From NCBI RefSeq assembly GCF_029910655.1, contig NZ_CP123897.1, positions 806,001-870,000 on the forward strand: a DNA stretch of 64,000 bases, read 5' to 3'. The notes beneath the pieces were generated by a model. That model did no database searches, was not told the origin of the DNA, and was given only the letters and a program-made list of their open reading frames with translations. The position numbers were made by a program, and so were the translations under genes. This DNA is from Methylomonas sp. UP202 (GTDB lineage Bacteria > Pseudomonadota > Gammaproteobacteria > Methylococcales > Methylomonadaceae). This document shows, in pieces, positions 51,375 through 59,098 of this stretch. Every line of letters starts with the position of its first letter. The stretch's first letter is position 1.

Positions 51375-53140
51375 TGGCACACAACACAAGTAATGCAACC
51401 ATGAAAGCGACGACTTTGGTGGAGGTCATGGCGCAAGCCGACGCATTGGCGAAAAGCGGCGACAGCGCCGCCGCGATCGCTTGTTATACCGATTGGCTAG
51501 CCTCGCCCGGCGCCGAGCCGCAATTGCGCCACCTGGCGCTGTTCAATCTCGGCAGCCTGCTGCGTCCGGCCGGACACATCGAGCAGGCGATCGCCGCCTA
51601 TCAAGAGGCCCTGCAACTTAGGCCGGATTTTTATCAGGCGGCGGTGAATTTGGGTTTGACGTTGGAAGCTCAGGGCAATCAGGCCGGGGCAATGGCGATC
51701 TGGTTGCAGGCCTTGCAACCGGTCGAGGGGCAGACTTTGTTGTTGAATCACGCTGGCCGTCTGCAAGAGGTCAACCGCAACTTCGACGAAGCAGAAGCCT
51801 TGCTCGGGCGCAGCTTGGCGGTGATGCCGGATCAACCCGACGTGATGCAGCATTATCTGCATATTCGCCAGAAAAAATGCCAGTGGCCGGTGTTCGACGG
51901 CGTGGCCGGCATCCCGTTACGGACTTTACAACAGAACGTCGGGCCCTTGGGCTTGCTGGCCTCCAGCGACGATCCGGCCCTGCAACTGGCGGCGATCACC
52001 GCCTGGGTGGAGCGCAAGGTGCCGCGCAATCTGCCGAGGATGGCGCCGCTCGACGGCTATCGGCACGACAAATTGCGGATAGGCTATTTGTCCTGCGACT
52101 TTCGCTGGCACGCGGTCAGCATTTTGACCGCCGAGTTGCTGGAACTGCACGACAGAGAGCGCTTCGAAGTGTACGGCATCGATTTCAGTCCCGAGGACGG
52201 CGGCACGATGCGGCAGCGGATGCTGGCGGCTTTTGATAGGCATTTGCCTATCCATGCGCTGTCCGACGAGGAGGCGGCGCAAACGATACGCCGCCACGAA
52301 ATCGACGTATTGATCGACCTGACCGGCTTGACCGCCGGCGCCCGGCCTGGCATCGTCGCCCACAAGCCGGCACCGGTGCAGATTTCGTATCTGGGTTACG
52401 TCGGCAGTTGCGGCATGGCCGAGATCGATTACATCCTGGCCGACCGCTACGTGTTTCCGGAAGCGCTGGCCCGCTACTACTTCGAGAAGCCGCTGTATTT
52501 GCCGGAGGTTTACCAAGCCAACGATAGTCAGCGCCCGATTGCCGAGACGCCGAGCCGGGCGTCCTGCGGTTTGCCCGACGACGCTTTCGTGTTCTGCTCG
52601 TTTAACGGTAGCTACAAGATCAGCGAGCCGGTGTTTAGGGTATGGATGAACATCCTGCGGCGGGTGCCGAACGGTGTGTTGTGGCTGGCGATCGACAACC
52701 CGACGGCGCGCGGCAATCTGGCGGCCGAGGCGGTAAAACGCGGCGTCGATCCCGGCCGGCTGGTGTTTGCCGACAAAGCCGCCCCGTCCGAGTATCTGGC
52801 CCGCTACCGGGCGGCCGATTTATTGCTGGACACCAACCCCTATAACGCCGGCACCACTGCCAGCGACGCGTTATGGGCCGGTTTGCCGGTGCTGACCTGT
52901 TCCGGCAAGACCTTCGCGTCGCGGATGGCTGGCAGCTTGCTGCACGCGGTCGGTCTGCCGGAATTGATTACCACCAGCTGGCTGGATTACGAAAATCTGG
53001 CGGTGGGGTTGGCATCGGAGCCGACGGCGTTGCAAAGCTATCGACATCGCCTGCACACCCAGGGCCGCAGTTCCGCGCTATTCGACACCCGCCGCTTCGT
53101 CAAACATTTCGAAGATACGATCGCCGGGTTGTTTGACTAA
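51374..53140 (+). CDS. TPR protein with SPINDLY/O-GlcNAc transferase-like (GT41) domain
   Basis: The product has 588 residues. TPR-like helices (about 15-155, e.g. ALFNLGSLLRPAGHIEQAI and AVNLGLTLEAQGNQAGAM) precede the GT41 catalytic region: LRIGYLSCDFRWHAV (about 235), DVLIDLTGLTAGARPGI, PVQISYLGYVGSCGM, FCSFNGSYKISE, and late NPYNAGTTASDALWAGLPV. GT41 enzymes transfer a sugar from a nucleotide donor to Ser/Thr of cytosolic proteins. The start overlaps the adaptor stop by one base (TGATG). Cotranscription with the exporter suggests it modifies the Thr/Ser-rich repeat protein before export. That link is inference; fold assignment is solid. Confidence 0.9.
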   Translation: MAHNTSNATMKATTLVEVMAQADALAKSGDSAAAIACYTDWLASPGAEPQLRHLALFNLGSLLRPAGHIEQAIAAYQEALQLRPDFYQAAVNLGLTLEAQGNQAGAMAIWLQALQPVEGQTLLLNHAGRLQEVNRNFDEAEALLGRSLAVMPDQPDVMQHYLHIRQKKCQWPVFDGVAGIPLRTLQQNVGPLGLLASSDDPALQLAAITAWVERKVPRNLPRMAPLDGYRHDKLRIGYLSCDFRWHAVSILTAELLELHDRERFEVYGIDFSPEDGGTMRQRMLAAFDRHLPIHALSDEEAAQTIRRHEIDVLIDLTGLTAGARPGIVAHKPAPVQISYLGYVGSCGMAEIDYILADRYVFPEALARYYFEKPLYLPEVYQANDSQRPIAETPSRASCGLPDDAFVFCSFNGSYKISEPVFRVWMNILRRVPNGVLWLAIDNPTARGNLAAEAVKRGVDPGRLVFADKAAPSEYLARYRAADLLLDTNPYNAGTTASDALWAGLPVLTCSGKTFASRMAGSLLHAVGLPELITTSWLDYENLAVGLASEPTALQSYRHRLHTQGRSSALFDTRRFVKHFEDTIAGLFD

Positions 53141-53415
53141 GGACGGACCAGGCAAGCACTGCGGGGCCGGTCGTTGGTTCGAAGGCGGTTCCGCGCGATT
53201 TGATTGGCGGTATTCGACGCTTTCGCAGCTAGCCGAAATTGGCGAATCAACCCAACGATCATGAAAGGGTTCGCCCCAAGGCGTGAGAAAAAGGGCGTGA
53301 GAGCGGCTTTAGCCGCGATTGACGGCGTTCCGCCACCGGTATGTCCGTACTTTACTCAACGGATTCTTTTAGGATTGATGACCTACGACAACCTGCAAAT
53401 CACCCGGAGAAGCCC
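53141..53415 (+). other. Intergenic region, no recognised feature
   Basis: These 275 bases hold short open frames without family resemblance or ribosome-binding sites. There is one small stem, CGGCTTTAGCCG. GGAGAAGCCC at the end is the Shine-Dalgarno of the next gene. No clear promoter was found. Confidence 0.5.
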
Positions 53416-54483
53416 ATGATAATACCCACCGAAGCCATCGGCAGCATCCCTCGTCCGCCGCAATTATTGGATGCGCTGGGCGAATTCCGCGCGGGCCGGT
53501 TGTCGCGCGAACGGCTGGATGCCTGCTACGACGCGGCGCTGCGAGACACCCTGGAACGCTTCGAGCGCACCGGATCGCCGGTGATTTCCGACGGCGAACA
53601 GACCAAATCCAGTTTCGCCACCTATCCGCTGCAAGGGCTGGACAATCTTGCCGCCGACGGGGTAGTTATCCCGTTCGCCGACGGGCATACCCGGCAACTG
53701 CCCAGGTTGAATGCCGGGCCGTTCCGCTACGGCGCTTATGCCGGCGATTATGTCCGCGCCGCCAAACGCTATACCGCACGGCCGCTGAAACAGGCCGTCA
53801 TCTCGGCGTCGGCGCTCAGTCTGCTTTACCCGCAACAGGGCTTGGAAGGCTATACGCGCGAGGCGTTTATCGACGATCTGATCCGGGAAGCCGTGGCGGA
53901 CATCCGCGGTTGTCTGGCGCAAGGCGCGCAGCATGTGCAGATCGATTTTACCGAAGGCCGCTTGTCCGTGAAGCTCGATCCGTCCAAACAACTGCTCCGG
54001 CAATTCATCGCGTTGAACAACCGGGTATTGGCGCATTTCACGGCGGACGAACGCCAACGCATCGGCGTCCACACCTGTCCGGGCGGCGACCACGACTCCA
54101 CCCACAGCGCCGACGTCGATTATGCCGAGCTGTTGCCCGAGCTGTTTCAACTTCAGGCCGGCCATTTTTATATGCAACTGGCGAGCGAGAACAAGCCTGA
54201 ACAGGTCTTGGCCGTGGTCCGCGACCATCTCCGGGGCCATCAGCGAGTCTATGTCGGCGTCATCGATGTGCTTGATCCGGCGGTCGAGTCGCCGGAATCG
54301 GTCCGAGACCGGATCTTGCAAGCCGCCGAATTTATACCGGTCCACCAATTGGGCAGCACCGACGATTGCGGATTTTCGCCGTTCGAAGACGACAGCTCTA
54401 CCGGGCGAGACACCGCATTCGCCAAAATCGAAGCCCGCGTAATCGGCACGAAACTGGCCGAGGCCGCGCTGAAACTGGGGTAG
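53416..54483 (+). CDS. Cobalamin-independent methionine synthase (MetE C-domain) family protein
   Basis: The product has 355 residues, about the size of the catalytic half of MetE alone, as in archaeal-type core enzymes. TEAIGSIPRPPQLL opens the barrel. IGVHTCPGGDHDSTH supplies His and Cys and LGSTDDCGF a second Cys of the expected zinc site; SDGEQTKSSF is also typical. Methyl transfer to homocysteine or another thiol is likely, but the methyl donor is unknown because the N-terminal folate domain is absent. The ATG at 53416 follows GGAGA. The frame runs on upstream without family similarity. Confidence 0.82.
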   Translation: MIIPTEAIGSIPRPPQLLDALGEFRAGRLSRERLDACYDAALRDTLERFERTGSPVISDGEQTKSSFATYPLQGLDNLAADGVVIPFADGHTRQLPRLNAGPFRYGAYAGDYVRAAKRYTARPLKQAVISASALSLLYPQQGLEGYTREAFIDDLIREAVADIRGCLAQGAQHVQIDFTEGRLSVKLDPSKQLLRQFIALNNRVLAHFTADERQRIGVHTCPGGDHDSTHSADVDYAELLPELFQLQAGHFYMQLASENKPEQVLAVVRDHLRGHQRVYVGVIDVLDPAVESPESVRDRILQAAEFIPVHQLGSTDDCGFSPFEDDSSTGRDTAFAKIEARVIGTKLAEAALKLG

Positions 54484-54703
54484 GCAGCGGTTGAGGCAAA
54501 CCGTTCCGAAGCCAGCTTAAATCCACGCGATTTCGGGCGGATATATCAACTGAGCTATCCGTGCTTGTCCTCACTTTGGTGTCTTAGGCCCGCAAATCGA
54601 CGCCGACGGCCAATTTGTCGGGCGAGGCATTTTTGGGGGAGAGGCCTTGTCCGGGGAGCGCCGGGAGCTTGAGTGGCGGAACGCTAATGTTCGCGTGCTT
54701 CGC
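54484..54703. other. Intergenic region leading into the 21-bp array
   Basis: No gene or promoter is recognisable in these 220 bases. From about 54657 on, fragments such as AGCGCCGGGAGCTTGAGTGGC and AACGCTAATGTTCGCG (first 16-20 bases) already resemble the downstream 21-bp units, so the array edge is gradual. Confidence 0.45.
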
Positions 54704-55333
54704 GGCGTTTTTAGTTCAATCCGCCGCGATGTGCCCGACAGGTCCGGCGACTCTGAGCTGAAGACCAGCGCTTCAACAAAATCTCACATCGATTGCCAAT
54801 CACACTGGACCGTTCCGGTTTAGACCGGGAAGCATCCAAGGTGAACCCGCAGCGGTCAGTGTTGGAAGTGCAGAGTTCTCGACGAAACGGCTAACGACTT
54901 CCCGGCAACCTGCAACGTTCTCGGTTGAACATAGACCAATGTCTGGTTGGGATAGACCGCTCGATGCCCGCCGAAGAACATTGTCCGATTGACGTAGATC
55001 GCCGAGGTGGCGCAGTGCGGCGTTCCATGGTTATCGTGGAACGCTTCAAAAACTTTCTAGGCCGATTCGCGTTCATCGTAAAACGTTCCGTGTTCCAACA
55101 AGCACGTTGCTTATCGAAGCTGAAACGATGCTGTACCAATAGAGAAGCATGCATGTTCAACACAGATCGCTGTGGCTTGCAGCCGGAATCGTCCCCGCTC
55201 AATCCGCAACGGTGAGGTTTGAAACCGCTCCGTCGAGTATCCCGGCCGGCCGGCCCGAGGTTTGAGCCGGAACGGGATGTTTTCGGATAGCGATTGTGGC
55301 TTGATCAGGACCGTCCGATTTGGGAATCGTAAT
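54704..55333. repeat. Degenerate 21-bp tandem array, about 30 units
   Basis: Cutting the sequence every 21 bases gives units of roughly NNCGNTCNNGGTTNNAACNNG form. Examples are ACCGTTCCGGTTTAGACCGG (54809), AACGTTCTCGGTTGAACATA (54914), AACGTTCCGTGTTCCAACAA (55082) and AACGGTGAGGTTTGAAACCG (55208). The CG at unit positions 3-4 is kept in most units. One unit near 55271 is 18 bases. Because 21 is a multiple of 3, both strands show open frames with a 7-residue periodic Arg, which I do not consider genes. The 3' edge is the IS66 insertion site. Confidence 0.75.
55307..55333. repeat. REP-like element A, left part (split by IS66)
   Basis: AGGACCGTCCGATTTGGGAA followed by TCGTAAT matches, with a small deletion, the start of the REP-like elements at 59021, 60610 and 61389. 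The remainder continues after the IS at 57805. The element was therefore intact before the insertion. Confidence 0.7.
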
Positions 55334-55379
55334 GTAAGCGCTCAGCCGTTCCACATCGCCAGACGTTGCAGGTTATGAT

Positions 55380-56993
55380 TTAATCCAGATCACCGAACGG
55401 CAGCAGTTCGTCGATGCGGCTGTTGGGCCAGATGGGGAGTTTTTCCAGGGTGTCTTTTAGCCAGGCGGCCGGATCGAGGCCATTGAGTTTGGCGGTGCCT
55501 AGCAGGGTTTGAATAACGGCGGCCCGTTGTCCGGCGCGTTCGGAACCAGCGAACAGCCAATTCTTTTTACCCAAGGCAATGGGGCGAATGCTGTTTTCGA
55601 CCGGATTATTGTCGATAGGCAGATCGCCGGTTTCGGCGTAACGGCTTAAGGCAACCCAGCGTTTCAGGCTGTAGTCGATGGCTTTGGCCGTGGCGGTATT
55701 GGGCGCGGTGCGCAATCGGGTCTGCTGTAACCAAGCCTGCAAGTCTGTCAGTAGCGGCAGGCTTTTTTCGGCGCGTAGCTGTTTGCGCTGGTCAGCTGTC
55801 ATCTCGCGGCCCTCGGTTTCAATGGCGTACAGTTTGGCGATGCGATTCAGTGCTGCTTGTGCGATAGGGCTCTGACTGGTTTGCAACAGGTCGAAGAATT
55901 TGCGCCGCGCATGCGCCAGGCAGGCCAGTTCGATACACGGCTCTAGCGGGTGTTGCGATGCGGGATGGGCACGGGTCGTAGCAAACAGGGCTTTATAGCC
56001 CGCATAGTCATCCACCAGTAAATGGCCGCGCCAATCGCCCAGGAACTGCTGCACATGCCGGCCGCCACGACCGGCTTGATAATCGAAGACGATAAGCTTC
56101 GGTCCCGGTTGCAGATCATTGCTGCGATAGGCCCACAGATAGGCTTTCTTGGTTTTACCACTGCCGGGATCCAGTTGCGGCACCGGCGTCTCGTCGGCAT
56201 GTAAGCTATCCCTTTGCAACAAATGCCAAGCCAAGCGGTCGGCTAAGGGCGCTAAAGCGACACCGAGTCGTCCGACCCAGTCGGCGAGTGTGGAGCGGGA
56301 CAGGATCACCCCGTCACGGGCGGCGATTTGTTCCAACCGGTACAGCGGCAAATGATCGAGGTATTTACCGATCAGCACCCAGGTGAGCAAACCGACGGCA
56401 GCCATACCGCCATCGATCACCGCCGGTGGAATCGGTGCTGCGGTGATGGTTTCGCAGGCCCGACAGGCGTATTGCGGACGAATGTGTCGATGCACAAAGA
56501 ACTTGGCCGGTTCGACGTCCAGTTGCTCGCTGATGTCTTCGCCGACTTTGACCAGGTCTTTACCGCAGTGGCCACAAGCGCAGGATTCCGGTTCATGGCG
56601 ATGCTCAATGCGCGGCAGATGCTCAGGCAACGGTTGGCGACCGGCACGTGGGCGTTTGGGACGGGCCACGGTATCGCAGGGCTGATCATCCCGGAGTTGT
56701 TCGACTTCCTCATCAATCGCTGAGATATCGGAATTCCAGGTTTCCTCGAACACATCCCGCTGCAACGGGGCCAGACTTTCGTTCTTGCGACTGAAGCGGA
56801 TGCGTTTGTAATACGCCAGCTCATGGGTCAGCGCGCCGATTTTGAGGTCTTTGGCGTGAATCGTGGCGTCTTTGGCTTGGATGACTTGGGCATCCTGGGC
56901 TGCCTGATCCATCAGCGCCTGAAGCAGGGCCGCCACCTCGGTTTTGGCAGTCGGCTCCAGGTTCAATTGGTCGAGTTTGGCCAGCGGATTCAT
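55380..56993 (-). CDS. tnpC: IS66 family transposase TnpC
   Basis: The product has 537 residues. An N-terminal leucine-zipper-like helix (about 15-75) is followed by the zinc-binding CACGHCGKDLVKVGEDISEQ region and the DDE catalytic domain (about 200-480, with DSLHADETPVPQL, LVDDYAGYKALF and late NNPVENSIRPIALGKKNWLF). The C-terminal IS66 tail PAAWLKDTLEKLPIWPNSRI is present. I start at the ATG at 56993 (MNPLAKLDQLNLEP); the frame extends 48 codons upstream without family similarity. Confidence 0.95.
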   Translation of the reverse strand: MNPLAKLDQLNLEPTAKTEVAALLQALMDQAAQDAQVIQAKDATIHAKDLKIGALTHELAYYKRIRFSRKNESLAPLQRDVFEETWNSDISAIDEEVEQLRDDQPCDTVARPKRPRAGRQPLPEHLPRIEHRHEPESCACGHCGKDLVKVGEDISEQLDVEPAKFFVHRHIRPQYACRACETITAAPIPPAVIDGGMAAVGLLTWVLIGKYLDHLPLYRLEQIAARDGVILSRSTLADWVGRLGVALAPLADRLAWHLLQRDSLHADETPVPQLDPGSGKTKKAYLWAYRSNDLQPGPKLIVFDYQAGRGGRHVQQFLGDWRGHLLVDDYAGYKALFATTRAHPASQHPLEPCIELACLAHARRKFFDLLQTSQSPIAQAALNRIAKLYAIETEGREMTADQRKQLRAEKSLPLLTDLQAWLQQTRLRTAPNTATAKAIDYSLKRWVALSRYAETGDLPIDNNPVENSIRPIALGKKNWLFAGSERAGQRAAVIQTLLGTAKLNGLDPAAWLKDTLEKLPIWPNSRIDELLPFGDLD

Positions 56994-57078
56994 GGGTGAA
57001 TTATACCGCAATGCCCTATCCAATGCCTTGATATTAGGACATTTTAGGACTTTTTTACCGCCGCGTTTTACCTCTGAT

Positions 57079-57429
57079 TCACACCTGCCAGTCGGCTTGG
57101 GGCTGGGCGGATAAGCGTTGCCAATCGACTCCAGCAATTAACCAGTGCCATTGCGCCTGCGTCAGCGCAAACACCGCATCGCCCACCCTGGGCCAGACAA
57201 AACTGCCTTGGTGCAAACGGCGCTGACACAGCCAAACCCCATTGCCATCCCACACCAACAACCGTAGCCGGTTGCCCGCACGATTACGAAAGATAAACGC
57301 CGATCCGGCACACGGGGCATGCCCCAGACTCTGTTGAACAATGGCCGACAAGCCATCCAAACCACGCCGCATGTCCACCGGCGCCACCGCCAACCAAATC
57401 TGCGCGGGATAATCGATCAAGCCAGACAT
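57079..57429 (-). CDS. tnpB: IS66 accessory protein TnpB (Orf2)
   Basis: This 116-residue protein contains the family signature VDMRRGLDGLSAIVQQSLG, FRNRAGNRLRLLVWDGNG and a FVWPRV-type end. It is needed for transposition together with TnpA and TnpC; its biochemical role is unknown. The start overlaps the end of tnpA by 13 bases. Confidence 0.94.
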   Translation of the reverse strand: MSGLIDYPAQIWLAVAPVDMRRGLDGLSAIVQQSLGHAPCAGSAFIFRNRAGNRLRLLVWDGNGVWLCQRRLHQGSFVWPRVGDAVFALTQAQWHWLIAGVDWQRLSAQPQADWQV

Positions 57430-57728
57430 CGTAACAACTCGGCTACCCAGCCCGCCGATACTGAAGACGAAATCTCCAGCCTATAACCGTCGACATCGGT
57501 CAAGACCATAGCCGCAGCTGCGGGTGTCGCCACAGAAGCAGGCTCAGGCTGTTCAATCTGCACCGGCACCAAAGCGACCGGCTCTACCGCAGGCCGTTTG
57601 CGATAGTCGCACAGTCTGGCAGTAAATGTCCGTACATTGATGCCTTCCTGCACGCAATACTCAACCTGCGACAAACCACTGCCTTGCCATTCTTCAATAT
57701 GCTGACGCCATTTCGATGTAACGGCCAT
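57417..57728 (-). CDS. tnpA: IS66 accessory protein TnpA (Orf1)
   Basis: This 103-residue protein has an N-terminal helix-turn-helix-like segment (WRQHIEEWQGSGLSQVEYC) typical of IS66 Orf1. A Pro/Ala/Val-rich linker follows, then a C-terminal LTDVDGYRLEI strand region. It is the first gene of the element, reading from its right end. Confidence 0.92.
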   Translation of the reverse strand: MAVTSKWRQHIEEWQGSGLSQVEYCVQEGINVRTFTARLCDYRKRPAVEPVALVPVQIEQPEPASVATPAAAAMVLTDVDGYRLEISSSVSAGWVAELLRCLA

Positions 57729-57804
57729 CGCTACTCCTGATCAAAAAAATCACAGGATGCCTCAGGCTGAATGATCTCAACAGGTGGGCGGGATAGAGCC
57801 TTAC

Positions 57805-57864
57805 ATCGTAATCGGACGAATGGTTGGTATGTCTCCGATTACGCTTCGCTAATCGGAGCTACGC
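57805..57864. repeat. REP-like element A, right part
   Basis: It starts with the target duplication, continues CGGACGAATGGTTGGTATGT and ends with the palindrome CCGATTA-CGCTTCGC-TAATCGG and GAGCTACGC. It is nearly identical to the corresponding half of element B at 59021-59098. Confidence 0.85.
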
Positions 57865-57972
57865 GGGCTCGCCAGAAACCTGATTAGGTTTAAGCCCGGC
57901 GCCACAAAACCCAGGCCAAAGCACCCAAGCCTCATCGAAAACATGCTTATAAATCTTCTTGTTGAGACTTAA

Positions 57973-58194
57973 GTTGAGAGGATTGATTTTGGTCCTACTA
58001 AGAAATTTAAAAATGGCAATTTAGTAGGTAATCACGAGTTTCAACATACAATACAAGGTGAACAACTTGGCCCCTTATATCTGCCATCAAATCTTTTAGG
58101 TGGTACAGCAGGATTAATCTTCAATGGGTTATGGGGAGGGAGTGCGAACTGGAATGAAGTTGGGCCGTATTCGTCCCCTCAGTCTCCGTGGTGA
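57973..58194 (+). pseudogene. Toxin-tail remnant with HExxH motif
   Basis: The frame is open between a stop at 57970-57972 and TGA at 58192-58194, giving about 73 residues without a start codon. It reads KNGNLVGNHEFQHTIQGEQL, then GPLYLPSNLLGG, and ends NWNEVGPYSSPQSPW. HEFQH fits a zinc-metallopeptidase HExxH. Comparable tails end Rhs and other polymorphic toxins, to my memory. It is AT-rich relative to its surroundings and directly downstream of REP element A, so it looks like a displaced, promoterless toxin tip. Confidence 0.6.
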
Positions 58195-58458
58195 CAATTA
58201 TGATGTGGATGCATTTTCTAGAAAATGAAACTTTGTAATAACCTTTGGTGCTAGTTCGTAAATTATTTCATATAAAGTTCAATGATATATAGATTATTGG
58301 GTATGTTGCATAGGCCTGCATGACCCGCACAAGCTATTGATGCAACCGATAAAAATACAACTAGCACTAAATAATATAAAAAGTAATGAATGCAGATAGA
58401 CCAACTTTCAGAGGAATGTGTGTATTAATGCTGTTATCAATTTTTACGGTTACCGCTT
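58195..58458. other. AT-rich intergenic region, nothing recognised
   Basis: These 264 bases are clearly richer in A and T than the housekeeping genes. No gene, terminator or convincing promoter is seen. Confidence 0.5.
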
Positions 58459-58872
58459 ATGCCTAGGTTCTGGTTTTTTATTTTAATAATTAGCTTGAAC
58501 GGGTGTGATGTTTTTTATATTAAGCGGCTTGATTTTCAAAGGCCTAGCGAATTTTCATTTGTTTCTCGCTATGAAGCAAATAAAGCTGAAATCATTTCAG
58601 CAGTGGAAAATTATGCTTTGGCAAACAATATGTCTTGTAGCGTAAAACCCAGTGTGCTTTTGGATTGTAGCTTACAGCCTAAAGATGTTGTGGTTTTTGA
58701 AGATGCAAATGGAGTTTCTATTTGCTTATTTATGCTTGGAATTAGTTGGGAGGCTGGTGATTTTAATCAATTCACCGAATTAATTAAAAATTTAATACAC
58801 GAAAAGTTACGTTATGCAACACTAAATAATTTTAGTGAAAAAGACGATTGTAATAACATACCAATGCCGTAA
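58459..58872 (+). CDS. Hypothetical lipoprotein
   Basis: The product has 137 residues and resembles nothing I recognise. The N-terminus PRFWFFILIISLNGC is a short signal peptide with a lipobox (LNGC), so the mature protein would begin at Cys16 and be membrane-anchored. The rest is mixed alpha/beta with four further Cys (CSV, DCS, CLF, DDC). Codon usage is AT-rich, unlike the core genes, suggesting transfer. Its position between toxin remnants makes a role in immunity or inhibition possible but unproven. Confidence 0.6.
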   Translation: MPRFWFFILIISLNGCDVFYIKRLDFQRPSEFSFVSRYEANKAEIISAVENYALANNMSCSVKPSVLLDCSLQPKDVVVFEDANGVSICLFMLGISWEAGDFNQFTELIKNLIHEKLRYATLNNFSEKDDCNNIPMP

Positions 58873-59020
58873 GAAGTGTTGCCGGCTGGGTAAATCTCGT
58901 AAGGTGGAACGAATCGCGGTTCCGCCGTATGTGGCATTTCGATTGCGGCTCGCCTACGACCGCGCGGCGGATTATTGTGATTTTGCCGGGTGATTCGCGG
59001 CGCAATCCACCTGTTGCTAT
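58873..59020. other. Short spacer with palindromic GGAACGAATCGCGGTTCC motif
   Basis: The spacer before REP element B contains the stem GGAACG...CGGTTCC near 58914-58932 and no coding region. Confidence 0.4.
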
Positions 59021-59098
59021 AGGACCGTAGGTCCGATTAGCGCAGCGTAATCGGACGAATGGTTGGTATGTCTCCGATTACGCTTCGCAAATCGGAGC
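59021..59098. repeat. REP-like element B
   Basis: AGGACCGTAGGTCCGATTAG starts the element. Two palindromes, CCGATTA-GCGCAGCG-TAATCGG and CCGATTA-CGCTTCGC-AAATCGG, are separated by about 20 variable bases. The Rhs fragment begins three bases later. Confidence 0.9.

Larger units (their letters stand above)
55334..57804 (-). mobile_element. Complete IS66-family insertion sequence
   Basis: The element is 2,471 bp. The left end reads GTAAGCGCTCAGCCGTTCCA and the right end, on the other strand, GTAAGGCTCTATCCCGCCCA: imperfect terminal inverted repeats with the GTAA tip typical of IS66. A perfect 8-bp target duplication, ATCGTAAT, flanks it at 55326-55333 and 57805-57812. It carries the three IS66 genes tnpA-tnpB-tnpC on the - strand, all apparently intact, so it could be active. 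Confidence 0.97.

Noticed and set aside
53204..53419. Small frame before the MetE-like gene
   Set aside because: No family, no ribosome-binding site, and it overlaps the start of the real gene.
54891..55215. Overlapping small frames on both strands in the 21-bp array (54925-55215 +, 54891-55202 -)
   Set aside because: Both are explained by the 21-base period, show 7-residue periodic Arg and have no convincing ribosome-binding site or family.
54657..55333. CRISPR array
   Set aside because: Units are contiguous 21-mers with no constant repeat and no unique spacers of separate length; no cas genes are present.
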